Positions 17,891 to 27,605 of a DNA stretch of 64,000 bases are shown here, piece by piece. The DNA comes from Alicyclobacillus hesperidum (GTDB lineage Bacteria > Bacillota > Bacilli > Alicyclobacillales > Alicyclobacillaceae). Below the pieces are notes generated by a model. It saw nothing but the letters and a program-made list of their open reading frames with translations. It was not told where the DNA came from and did not search any database. The DNA is taken from NCBI RefSeq assembly GCF_900107035.1, contig NZ_FNOJ01000001.1, positions 62,001 to 126,000 on the forward strand, read 5' to 3'. Position 1 is the stretch's first letter. Every line of letters starts with the position of its first letter. The translations under genes and the position numbers were made by a program.

Positions 17891-18967
17891 TTACGCCAGC
17901 GTGACTTCTTTGCACAAATAGACGTCCTGAATCGCGTTGAGAAGTTGCACACCCTCGGCCATGGGGCGTTGGAACGCCTTGCGTCCCGAAATCAAGCCCA
18001 TACCACCAGCACGCTTGTTGATCACCGCGGTCTTCACAGCTTCGGCAAAATCGTTCTCACCTGAAGCGCCACCCGAGCTGATAAGGCCAATCTTACCCAT
18101 ATAGCAGTTGGCCACTTGATAACGAGTCAAGTCAATTGGATGATCCGTGGTCAATTCCGTGTAGACCCGTTTGTCGATCTTGCCATAGCTGCTTTCTCCC
18201 ATGTTCAACGCCGTGTATCCGCCGTTGACAGTCGGCAGTTTTTGCTTGATGATGTCCGCCTCAATGGTCACACCAAGGTGATTCGCCTGACCCGTCAAAT
18301 CTGCCGCCGTATGATAATCGACGCCACCTTGAACAAAGGCAGGATTGCGCAAATAGCACCAAAGAATTGTGAACATGCCCAGTTCGTGAGCATGTTGGAA
18401 TGCCTCGCTCACTTCTTGCAACTGGCGGGTAGATTCCGGCGAACCGAAATAGATGGTTGCGCCAATGCCTGCCGCGCCCATGTCCCAGGCTTGTTTCACG
18501 GATGCAAACATGACCTGGTCGTATTTATTCGGATAGGTCAACATCTCATTGTGATTGATTTTCACGATGTACGGGATTTTGTGAGCATATTTGCGACTGG
18601 TCAGCGCCAGTACACCGAGCGTCGAGGCAACGCCATTGCAGCCACCCTCGATAGCGAGTTTGACGATATTTTCTGCGTCGAAGTAGGCCGGATTTTTCGC
18701 AAACGATGCCCCGGCTGAGTGTTCAATGCCTTGGTCGACAGGCAAAATGGACAGGTAACCCGTGTTCGCCAGTCGTCCGGTGCTGAACATCCACTGCAGG
18801 GACCGCAGCACTTGATTATTGCGGTTGGTCAAAGTGAAAATATCGTCCAAGTATGTAGGGGAAGGCGCCGTTATAGATGCAGCGGGAATTGTCGTCGTCT
18901 TGTGTTCGAGCAGATTGTCTGCTTCAGCACCCAAATATTCACGAATCTTATCAATCACGGATGTCAT
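17891..18967 (-). CDS. Class I (DhnA/FbaB-type) fructose-bisphosphate aldolase
   Basis: This 358-residue protein belongs to the DhnA/FbaB aldolase family, which cleaves fructose-1,6-bisphosphate by a Schiff-base lysine. Segments [20 protein letters not shown] and [14 protein letters not shown] fit. Bacillus normally uses a metal-dependent class II enzyme, so this type is noteworthy. AAAGGAGAG precedes the ATG at 18967. It sits 31 nt after pfkA, so two successive upper-glycolysis steps are encoded together. Confidence 0.9.
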   Translation of the reverse strand: MTSVIDKIREYLGAEADNLLEHKTTTIPAASITAPSPTYLDDIFTLTNRNNQVLRSLQWMFSTGRLANTGYLSILPVDQGIEHSAGASFAKNPAYFDAENIVKLAIEGGCNGVASTLGVLALTSRKYAHKIPYIVKINHNEMLTYPNKYDQVMFASVKQAWDMGAAGIGATIYFGSPESTRQLQEVSEAFQHAHELGMFTILWCYLRNPAFVQGGVDYHTAADLTGQANHLGVTIEADIIKQKLPTVNGGYTALNMGESSYGKIDKRVYTELTTDHPIDLTRYQVANCYMGKIGLISSGGASGENDFAEAVKTAVINKRAGGMGLISGRKAFQRPMAEGVQLLNAIQDVYLCKEVTLA

Positions 18968-18998
18968 CTCTCCTTTGTGTACTGGCTTCCTGGCCCGG

Positions 18999-20036
<1,038 letters not shown>

Positions 20037-22751
20037 TCAGCCCGTGTTGCGCAACCCTGCCGCAATGCCGTTGATCGTCTGCAGCGCGTCGGCGAGCAAT
20101 GCGTCCCGCTCTGCTTCATCCGTCGTTTCGCGCAGCTGCTGTAGCAGGCGAACTTGGAAGAACGAGAGCGGATCGACATACGGATTGCGCAGGGTGATAG
20201 ACTCCTGGATCACGGAGCGATTGTCCAGAAGGTGATCGTACTCCGTGATGAGGAGTACCACGGTCCGACTCCGGTCATACTCCGCTTCAATTTCCGGGAA
20301 AATACGTTCGCCCGCTTCACCGGCAAGCAGGGCATATTCCCGCGCCACCAGCATGTCGGCCTTCGCCAATGCCATTTGCAAGTTGTCAATCAGCGTTCGG
20401 AAGAACGGCCAGTGACGATACATCGCCCGGAACGCATGCAGACTCTCAGCGTCTTCCTGCAACACATGCTGCATCGCCGTGCCGAAACCGTACCACGCCG
20501 GCAGCAAATGGCGGCTCTGCGTCCACGAAAACACCCAAGGAATAGCTCGGAGATCCTGGATTTGGGCCGAGTTCGTGCGCTTTGCCGGACGCGAGCCGAT
20601 ATTCATTTTGCCGATCTCGTCGATGGGCGTCGCCTGGTGAAAATACTGCAGGAAATCTGGATGCTCGAACACCAGTTTACGATACGCACGAAAGCTCTGT
20701 TCTGAAGCGCGATCGAGCAATGCAAACCAACGCTCGTGCGCGGCTTGCCATTCCGGGCTATTTTGCCGCGTAGCGCCAATGAGCACGGCGGCGGTTGCCG
20801 ACTCCAGCGAACGCTCGGCAATCCCTGGATGACCATACCGCTGCGAAATCACTTCACCCTGCTCAGTGATTTTGACGTGACCGCGCAACGCTTCAGTGGG
20901 CTGTGCCAAAATACTCTGTTCGACCGGACCGCCCCCCCGTCCTAAAGCACCGCCGCGACCATGGAAAAACTTAATTTTGACGTCTTGTTCCTTGGCGATG
21001 GCAAGCAGCCTGCGCTGGGCGGTATAAAGCGACCAGTTGGCCGTCAAGTACCCCCCATCCTTGTTGCTATCCGAGTATCCCAACATGATTTCTTGACGGT
21101 GACCATGGGCAGCCAGATGGCGCCTGTACACGTCATTGGCAAACAACGATTTCATGATAGCCGGTGCTGCTTCCAAATCTTCAATGGTCTCGAAAAGCGG
21201 TACAACGTTGATATCACTGCGAGGTGGTTCACTCGGACCTTCTGGCCAACCGAAAAGTCCGGACTCCTTGGCCAGAAGCAATACTTCGAGTAGATCACTG
21301 GCACCTTGGGTCATCGAAATCAGATAGTCACGCACGCAGTCGCGCCCATAAATCTCGTGTCCGCGACGTACACAGTCGAATACGGCCAAGGCCTCCGTCG
21401 TCACATCAGAATACGTGTGATATGGGTTTCGAATCGGCCGCGGCGACGCTAAGCATTCAGACAAAAGCCGCACGCGTTCCGTCTCATCGCACACCATGTA
21501 ATCAGGCAACCCGGCCGTCTGAAAAAGCTCTGCCACCGCCTGTTCATGAATGCCGCTGTGCTGGCGAATGTCCAGCGTGACCATGTGGAAGCCAAACAGC
21601 TGTAATTGCAACATAAAGGGGCGCAGATATGCGTCAACCAAGCGTTCTCCACGATGATTGGCGAGCGATCGCGCCATCAATTCGACGTCTGCCATCATGT
21701 CGGCTGGAGTTGCGTAAAAATCGCCTTGTGGCAATTCTCCATGGATCCGTCGGCGCGTGTTTTGCAATCGCTCTATCATTTGATTGACCTTGGCTCGATA
21801 CGGCTCGTCCGAAACCGTGTCGAGCGACCGCAATAACTCGTCATCAGCGCCGACGCGTTCGACCGACGAACTGAGATCCCGCCCAAGTTCGCGCAGGCGC
21901 GAGGCATATTTATTGAGGGCGAGATCGCAGTGCAGAAGCAATGTCTGCTCCGTGATCTGCGCGGTTACATTCGGGTTGCCATCGCGATCTCCTCCCATCC
22001 AGGAGCCAAAGCGGATAACCGACGGCAGATCGATCGACTGCGCCCCGAATTGGTCGCGCACTGCGGCCTCCAGCTTTTGATGGACATGTGGGAGAACGTC
22101 GAACAGGATTTGGTCGAGAAAGTACAATCCGTTGCGCACTTCATCCAAAACCGTGATCCGCTGCTTGCGCACCGAGCGAGTCTGCCACAAAGCGACGATT
22201 TCGGTGCGAATCTGCTCGTGAATCGCAGTCAACTCGCGTGGCGTCTTGCGCGGATCGTCCATTTCTTCGAGGAGAGCGGCAATTTTGGTGTGTTTGTCGA
22301 GGACGCTTCGGCGCAACGCTTCGGTTGGATGCGCCGTGAGCACGAGTTCAATCCCGACTTCCTCCAGAAGACGGTTGACGTCATCTTCTTTCATACCGCG
22401 GTTGGCGAGCGTCGCCATCGCATCGCGAAACGAACCTCGTAACACCTGCTGCGACCGATCATAATCCCGATGGCGGCGCAGGCGATGATTTTGCTCCGCC
22501 AAGTTCACCAATTGGAAATATACTGAAAACGCGTGAATCGTGTCATTGCGCAGTTCCGCTGGCACCGCGGCGACCGCGTCGGTCAAAGCCTGCCGCGTAG
22601 CCGGCGATGGATCCGCGCGAAATGTCTTCGCAGCAAGGCGAATGCGTTCGACCTGCGAAAAGACCTCGGCGCCACACTGCTCCACCAAGACCTCGCCAAG
22701 CAAATCGCCCAGCACGCGTATATCCCGATGTAGCGGTGCATCGTTTGCCAC
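20037..22751 (-). CDS. ppc: Phosphoenolpyruvate carboxylase
   Basis: This 904-residue enzyme converts PEP and bicarbonate to oxaloacetate, replenishing the TCA cycle. The catalytic His141 (VLTAHPTE), GYSDSNKDGG and the arginine loop FHGRGGALGRGGGP are all present, as is the C-terminal RNTG end. GTG at 22751 has AGGAGG 8 nt upstream. It heads a packed run ppc-pfkA-fba-purE-purK. Confidence 0.96.
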   Translation of the reverse strand: MANDAPLHRDIRVLGDLLGEVLVEQCGAEVFSQVERIRLAAKTFRADPSPATRQALTDAVAAVPAELRNDTIHAFSVYFQLVNLAEQNHRLRRHRDYDRSQQVLRGSFRDAMATLANRGMKEDDVNRLLEEVGIELVLTAHPTEALRRSVLDKHTKIAALLEEMDDPRKTPRELTAIHEQIRTEIVALWQTRSVRKQRITVLDEVRNGLYFLDQILFDVLPHVHQKLEAAVRDQFGAQSIDLPSVIRFGSWMGGDRDGNPNVTAQITEQTLLLHCDLALNKYASRLRELGRDLSSSVERVGADDELLRSLDTVSDEPYRAKVNQMIERLQNTRRRIHGELPQGDFYATPADMMADVELMARSLANHRGERLVDAYLRPFMLQLQLFGFHMVTLDIRQHSGIHEQAVAELFQTAGLPDYMVCDETERVRLLSECLASPRPIRNPYHTYSDVTTEALAVFDCVRRGHEIYGRDCVRDYLISMTQGASDLLEVLLLAKESGLFGWPEGPSEPPRSDINVVPLFETIEDLEAAPAIMKSLFANDVYRRHLAAHGHRQEIMLGYSDSNKDGGYLTANWSLYTAQRRLLAIAKEQDVKIKFFHGRGGALGRGGGPVEQSILAQPTEALRGHVKITEQGEVISQRYGHPGIAERSLESATAAVLIGATRQNSPEWQAAHERWFALLDRASEQSFRAYRKLVFEHPDFLQYFHQATPIDEIGKMNIGSRPAKRTNSAQIQDLRAIPWVFSWTQSRHLLPAWYGFGTAMQHVLQEDAESLHAFRAMYRHWPFFRTLIDNLQMALAKADMLVAREYALLAGEAGERIFPEIEAEYDRSRTVVLLITEYDHLLDNRSVIQESITLRNPYVDPLSFFQVRLLQQLRETTDEAERDALLADALQTINGIAAGLRNTG

Positions 22752-22823
22752 TAGGCATTCCTCCTGATCTCCCCACTCAGCGCGAGGGCGGTACACCTTC
22801 GCGCCTCTCGTATCTCTCGTTCA

Positions 22824-22852
22824 AGCGTACACTGCGAAGCGATAACGTGCAA
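22824..22852 (-). promoter_or_regulatory. Possible promoter of ppc
   Basis: TTGCAC and TACGCT are 17 nt apart on the minus strand, about 75 nt before the ppc start. Both boxes are imperfect. Confidence 0.35.
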
Positions 22853-22886
22853 TGAGTGTGAACAAACAGAATTGCGAAATACGCGT

Positions 22887-24647
22887 TTACATTTGGAAGC
22901 GCCCGATAAGCCCCTGCAGTTCTTGCGCGCGTTCGCTCAACGATCCCGCGGTCGCCGCAATTTCTTCCATGGATCCCGATTGAGTCTGCGAGGCCGCGAC
23001 AACACTTTGCGAATTTGCAGCCGCAGTTTGCGCGAGATGAACGACAACCTCCATGTACTTCGCCATATCGACAGCTCGATCCGCGATGGTACGCGTCGCC
23101 TCCGTCACGACATCCACGCGCTCTCCGACCGCGTCCATTGATTGCCGGATACGCGCAAAGGTCTCCTTTGTGTGACCCGCCAGTACCGTGCCCTCCTGTA
23201 CCTCCGAGGTGACGTCGTTAATGGAGCGCACCGTTTCCTCAGTTGCTTCCATCAGGCTGTTGATGATGTGGTCAATCTCGCGGGCCGCAGCCGCACTGCC
23301 CTGAGCAAGGTTGCGCACCTCCTCGGCAACGACACCGAAGCCGCGGCCGTGCTCACCCGCCCTGGCCGCTTCGATCGCGGCGTTTAGCGCGAGCAGGTTG
23401 GTCTGATCAGCAATATTCGCGATGGTCTCAACAATATGGCGGATGTCTGCCGACTTCTCTGCCAGCCGCGCAATGAGTTCCGCTGCGCGATCCGCCCGCA
23501 AGCGGATGGTATCCATCTGATGTGCCATCGACTCCATCATGCCAGCACCTGTGCCCGCCTGCTCCTGCGTGGCCTCGGCAGTCGTGTGCAATTCGCCGGC
23601 CAGTTCCGACACCTTGTCGATTTCGTGAATCACCGTCTGCACCGAACTCGAAGTCTGATTGATCTCGTCCATCTGTTTCACCGCTCCAGCGGCAACTTGC
23701 TCAATGGATTGTGCGATTTCTTCCGTCGCGTGCATCATCTCGTCCGAACTAGCCGACAATTCCTCGGACGAGGCGGCGACGTGTTCCGAAGCTTCCGCAA
23801 TTCCTAGAATCAGCGTGCGCAAGTTCGCCGCAAGCGTATTGAGCACATTGGCCAGGTCCGCCAATTCGTCGCGCGACGCCAACTTCAGCTCTTCGACCTT
23901 CAAGTTTCCTTTTGAAAGTTCAAACGCCAATTTGCGCATGCGCAGAATCGGCTTCGTGATGACGACGGACAGAATCCAGCTTCCGCCAAAAGCAATAACG
24001 ATAGCGATTACTGCGATGAGCACGTTCCATAACACGGTCTGTTTAAGCAGTGCATCGACCTGACTGCTCGCACTATCCCTGATGGCTTGCTCGTCATTCG
24101 TAAACTGTAACAGACTCTGAATCAATGGTTGGATAGTATTGGTTGTAAAGTAAGTCTGTGCTTGAGACAAATCTGTACTCGCTTCTTGGAACGCCGTCTT
24201 GTTTTGAGATAGAATCGGCTGCCATTCCGACTCGAATAAGTTCAAAATTGCTTCATCCTGCGAACTCACGTGCATTTTTTGCAGCGCATTTAAATCTGCC
24301 TGCACTTGGGTTGCATCCGCGTTGTATGCCTGCAGTTGAAACTGCGCTTCCGGCCCGTTCGGTGCCAGTAGATAAATCGCTGCGTCACTATCGGCACTGC
24401 GAATGTCGTAATCGAATTGACGAATCATATTCAGAACTTTTTCGGCATTCTCCATCTTTTGAATTGCATTATGAATTTTCTGTACAATCACCCAGTTTGC
24501 TACGCCAATTGCGACAATCAACACCGTCAGCAGTGCCGTATTGACCATGAATTTTTGCCGAATGCGCAAGCGTGGTATGAAGCGCGTCAACTGTGCCCCC
24601 ATGTTGCTCCATAACGACACGATGCGCCCCCCTGTTTGTCTGTTCAT
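22887..24647 (-). CDS. Methyl-accepting chemotaxis protein
   Basis: This 586-residue receptor has a basic N-terminus, a first membrane helix (about 33-56), an extracellular helical sensor of roughly 160 residues (4HB-type by length), a second helix (about 220-242), a HAMP domain, and a signalling domain with the conserved tip FGVVAEEVRNLAQGSAAAAREI. It would pass ligand signals to CheA/CheW. ATG at 24647 has GGAG 8 nt upstream. No che gene is nearby, and no clear sigma-D promoter was found. Confidence 0.93.
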   Translation of the reverse strand: MNRQTGGRIVSLWSNMGAQLTRFIPRLRIRQKFMVNTALLTVLIVAIGVANWVIVQKIHNAIQKMENAEKVLNMIRQFDYDIRSADSDAAIYLLAPNGPEAQFQLQAYNADATQVQADLNALQKMHVSSQDEAILNLFESEWQPILSQNKTAFQEASTDLSQAQTYFTTNTIQPLIQSLLQFTNDEQAIRDSASSQVDALLKQTVLWNVLIAVIAIVIAFGGSWILSVVITKPILRMRKLAFELSKGNLKVEELKLASRDELADLANVLNTLAANLRTLILGIAEASEHVAASSEELSASSDEMMHATEEIAQSIEQVAAGAVKQMDEINQTSSSVQTVIHEIDKVSELAGELHTTAEATQEQAGTGAGMMESMAHQMDTIRLRADRAAELIARLAEKSADIRHIVETIANIADQTNLLALNAAIEAARAGEHGRGFGVVAEEVRNLAQGSAAAAREIDHIINSLMEATEETVRSINDVTSEVQEGTVLAGHTKETFARIRQSMDAVGERVDVVTEATRTIADRAVDMAKYMEVVVHLAQTAAANSQSVVAASQTQSGSMEEIAATAGSLSERAQELQGLIGRFQM

Positions 24648-24713
24648 GCGATCCACTCCAATGACTAGGTGTACTGATGCACGCCATGACAGCGTATAGG
24701 CATCGCCGCACTC

Positions 24714-24742
24714 CAAGGTAATCGGTTTCAACCCATACCTTG
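24714..24742. other. Hairpin in the chemoreceptor leader
   Basis: Seven-bp arms (24714-24720 and 24736-24742) enclose a further GGTT-AACC pairing. It lies 67 nt before the chemoreceptor start. It does not match a riboswitch consensus I know. Confidence 0.4.
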
Positions 24743-24830
24743 CTTTATTCGCGCTGTCGATACGTTTCCCTGCTTGGCGACGCAAGTCGAATAAACCTTT
24801 TTCGCGATCACGATGATGCAGGGGCTATGT

Positions 24831-24864
24831 AAAAAAACTGCCCAGGCAAGCCTGAGCAGTTTTT
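24831..24864 (-). terminator. Intrinsic terminator after crh
   Basis: The inverted repeat AAAAACTGC...GCAGTTTTT with an AGGC-GCCT inner stem ends in seven T on the minus strand. It separates msmX-crh from the chemoreceptor gene. Confidence 0.9.
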
Positions 24865-24868
24865 CAAC

Positions 24869-25129
24869 TTATAAACTTTCTTTCCCCAGCAGATCCGCAA
24901 GGGCAGCTACAGCTTCCGCCTCGTCGCTGCCTTCCGCTTGCAGCGTCACTGTCTCACCGTGCGCGATGGCCATCGACATCACACCAAGTACGCTCTTGGC
25001 GTCAACGAATTGATCATGCTTGCCAACGCGAACGCTACTCGCGAACGACGATGCAAGTTTGACGAACTCCGCCGCAGGACGGGCGGCCAGCCCCTGGGCC
25101 AAGTTAACCGTCAAAACCTTCTCCACCAT
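24869..25129 (-). CDS. crh: Crh-like HPr homologue (Ala15, Ser46)
   Basis: This 86-residue HPr-fold protein has Ala at the active-site position (QGLAARPA, Ala15) where HPr has the phosphoryl-accepting His, so it cannot carry phosphate in the PTS. The HPr-kinase target is kept as Ser46 in AKSVLGVMS. This is the pattern of Crh, whose Ser46-phosphate form is a CcpA corepressor; B. subtilis Crh has Gln at position 15. ATG at 25129 follows GAGGTG and gives the numbering exactly. It begins 15 nt after msmX, so it is probably cotranscribed with the sugar-ABC ATPase. A diverged HPr is less likely because His is lost. Confidence 0.85.
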   Translation of the reverse strand: MVEKVLTVNLAQGLAARPAAEFVKLASSFASSVRVGKHDQFVDAKSVLGVMSMAIAHGETVTLQAEGSDEAEAVAALADLLGKESL

Positions 25130-25144
25130 GGACAACACCTCGAT

Positions 25145-26290
25145 TTAGACCAATGCCTCTTGTTTTGCAGGCGCCGCAAAACCGATGGACACCTCGGTCT
25201 CCGCGTCGAAGATGTGAATCTTGTTCAAATCGACGGCAAGCTTCACAGAGCTGCCAACATGGTACATGTGACGCGGATTGACACGAGCGATGAACGTGTT
25301 TTCGCCGACGCTGCAGTGCAAATACAACTCAGAACCCATGTGCTCGACGACCTCGACCTGTGACTGCAGAACCGTATCCGGATACGTCGTCATAAACACT
25401 TCTTCGTCGTGCAGGTCCTCTGGGCGCACACCAAGTACAACCGGCTTGCCGATCACGCCAGAACTCTTCAACACGCCATAACGCCCTTCGGGCAGACGCA
25501 GTGAGATTGCCGGCGCGCGGAAGTAGAATGCATCGCCATCGGCGACGATTTCGCCGCGAATGAAATTCATGGCCGGGGATCCGATAAAACCTGCGACAAA
25601 CATGTTCTTCGGTTGCGAGTAAACCACTTGCGGCGTATCCGCCTGTTGGATGATGCCATCCCGCATCACACAGATGCGATCGCCCATCGTCATGGCTTCC
25701 GTCTGATCATGTGTAACGTAAATCATCGTCGTTTGCAACCGCTGATGCAATTTACGAATCTCCGCGCGCATCTGCACACGCAGTTTTGCGTCCAAGTTGG
25801 AGAGCGGTTCGTCCATCAGGAACACCTGCGGTTCGCGGACGATAGCGCGGCCCAAGGCAACGCGTTGGCGCTGACCACCTGACAGCGCTTTCGGCTTGCG
25901 GTCCAAAAGATGTGCAATATCCAGGATCTTCGCCGCTTCCTGTACGCGTTTGTCGATCTCGGCCTTTGGCACCTTACGCAACTTCAAGCCGAACGCCATG
26001 TTCTGATAAACGGACATGTGCGGATACAGAGCATAGTTTTGAAACACCATGGCGATGTCGCGATCTTTCGGTGCGACGTCATTTACGCGGCGTTCTCCGA
26101 TGTACAAGTTGCCATCTGTAATGTCTTCGAGCCCTGCAATCATGCGCAATGTCGTCGTTTTACCACAACCGGACGGTCCGACGAACACGACAAATTCCTT
26201 GTCCTGGATGTCGAGATTAAAGTCCTTGACCGTCGGTTCCGATGCACCACTGTATGTCTTGTAAATATGTTCGAGCAACACGCGTGCCAC
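25145..26290 (-). CDS. msmX: Multi-sugar ABC transporter ATPase MsmX/UgpC
   Basis: This 381-residue ATPase energises carbohydrate ABC importers and is often shared by several permeases. It has Walker A GPSGCGKT (38-45), signature LSGGQ (136-140), Walker B FLMDEP (157-162) and a C-terminal OB-type regulatory domain. The N-terminal two thirds read very like B. subtilis MsmX. GTG at 26290 has GGGAGG 9 nt upstream; TTG at 26299 is too close. No permease or binding protein is adjacent, as is usual for this orphan ATPase. Confidence 0.93.
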   Translation of the reverse strand: MARVLLEHIYKTYSGASEPTVKDFNLDIQDKEFVVFVGPSGCGKTTTLRMIAGLEDITDGNLYIGERRVNDVAPKDRDIAMVFQNYALYPHMSVYQNMAFGLKLRKVPKAEIDKRVQEAAKILDIAHLLDRKPKALSGGQRQRVALGRAIVREPQVFLMDEPLSNLDAKLRVQMRAEIRKLHQRLQTTMIYVTHDQTEAMTMGDRICVMRDGIIQQADTPQVVYSQPKNMFVAGFIGSPAMNFIRGEIVADGDAFYFRAPAISLRLPEGRYGVLKSSGVIGKPVVLGVRPEDLHDEEVFMTTYPDTVLQSQVEVVEHMGSELYLHCSVGENTFIARVNPRHMYHVGSSVKLAVDLNKIHIFDAETEVSIGFAAPAKQEALV

Positions 26291-26381
26291 GTTGGTCAAC
26301 CTCCCATGTCTAACTGCTATGGTGCCAGTCTAGCAAAGAGCGCACAGAAGGCCTATGTGCAGGTTGTACGGAATCGCCTCG

Positions 26382-27485
26382 TCAAGTTGAAGCAACTTGT
26401 TGTGGCATAAAACGGGCGGCAAGATACAGCGCAATGGCGTCCTCGCCGCGGCGCACGTCAAATCCACTCGCCTCGCACAACCTTTCGATCCGCGCAAGCA
26501 ACGTGTTCCGATGCACGTAGAGCGATCGAGCAGCTTCACTGGCGTTGAGATTGGCCTTTATCATGGCCTCCGTCAGTTCTCGCCAACCGTCCGGCCAATC
26601 CCGCAAAGGCTGCACCGCTCGCGCCGTCAACATCGCCTGCAGCACTTTCCATTGCGCAGCGCCAGCGACGCTAAGCAGATAGAGTGCGGGATCCTCCCCA
26701 AACACGCCGTGCGTACGGTTGTGCCGATCGCCCATGCGTGCCGTCAACTGCAAAGACGCAAGTGCCGAAAAGACCATGTGCGGGCTCACGACAGGCATCG
26801 AGACCCAAACCTTGGCATCGACGAAGGCTTCCGCCCGCACCGCTGCCGCCAATTGCTCTGCAATCGCCAGCAATTTGACAAACGATTGGTCACCGGCGCA
26901 CGCAGGTTCATCTCCGTCACATTCGATCCCGGCAAGATCGTCCTCTGCAAGAAACACTAGCAGACAGGGGCCGTTTGCATCGAACTCGGTCCATCCATGC
27001 CCGAACATCGCCTCGATCACATGTCTTGCAATATCGGCATCCTCCGCCACTTGCCGTTCGCTGTTGGCGTGTTTGGCAGTCCATTCGATCGCGATCAGAT
27101 AGCCAGGGAACTTCTTTTGAGCAAGCGGTCCCCAGTCGCGTGGTTCACCGCGCCCATCGACGCCCGCAACTACAGCGGTCAGTTCCGCGAACGTCATGTC
27201 GCGACAGCCTGCATAGGCCTGTCCCACTGGTCGTCCGCCGCCAAAACGTTGCTCGTGCGCCAGCTGGCGCAAAGTCCAAGCAAGGGCGCACCTCACCTCT
27301 TCAGACGCATCCCAGTTGGGAAATCGGATGGCCCTGCCGTCATCTAGACGTAGCAACCAAGTTTCATCGCGATTGCACCAGCCAAATCTCGGAACATCTG
27401 GCGCATTGTGCGGCCATTCGACGAGCGTCCATTCGATCCCGAAAGCTTTTGTCCAGAGTTCTAACGCATCGTGCCACCAGTCCAT
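26382..27485 (-). CDS. PucR/CdaR-type transcriptional regulator
   Basis: This 367-residue protein ends in the PucR-type helix-turn-helix (about residues 305-362, with ELTEAMIKANLNASEAARSL and VHRNTLLARIERL). The rest matches no sensor domain I can name. It diverges from the malic enzyme gene across a 120-bp gap, so local control of that gene is a reasonable guess. Confidence 0.8.
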   Translation of the reverse strand: MDWWHDALELWTKAFGIEWTLVEWPHNAPDVPRFGWCNRDETWLLRLDDGRAIRFPNWDASEEVRCALAWTLRQLAHEQRFGGGRPVGQAYAGCRDMTFAELTAVVAGVDGRGEPRDWGPLAQKKFPGYLIAIEWTAKHANSERQVAEDADIARHVIEAMFGHGWTEFDANGPCLLVFLAEDDLAGIECDGDEPACAGDQSFVKLLAIAEQLAAAVRAEAFVDAKVWVSMPVVSPHMVFSALASLQLTARMGDRHNRTHGVFGEDPALYLLSVAGAAQWKVLQAMLTARAVQPLRDWPDGWRELTEAMIKANLNASEAARSLYVHRNTLLARIERLCEASGFDVRRGEDAIALYLAARFMPQQVAST

Positions 27486-27540
27486 CGATTCCGCCCCTGT
27501 CGATGATCTCGATTTTGCCTACAGCGCAAGTTTAACCTCA

Positions 27541-27570
27541 TTGTAACTGCGACGACACGTTTGTTACACT
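27541..27570 (+). promoter_or_regulatory. Promoter of the malic enzyme gene
   Basis: TTGTAA is followed after 18 nt by TACACT, preceded by TGT as an extended -10 element. Confidence 0.5.
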
Positions 27571-27605
27571 GAATCCAGGATGGGGTAACGCGAAGGAGGC
27601 TCTTC

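Noticed and set aside
24725-24760. Sigma-D promoter for the chemoreceptor gene
   Set aside because: TAAA and a CCGATTA element exist but with about 17 nt between them and an imperfect -10, so the match is too poor.
24648-24830. Cyclic-di-GMP riboswitch before the chemoreceptor
   Set aside because: The conserved core sequences of both known classes are missing; only a plain hairpin is visible.
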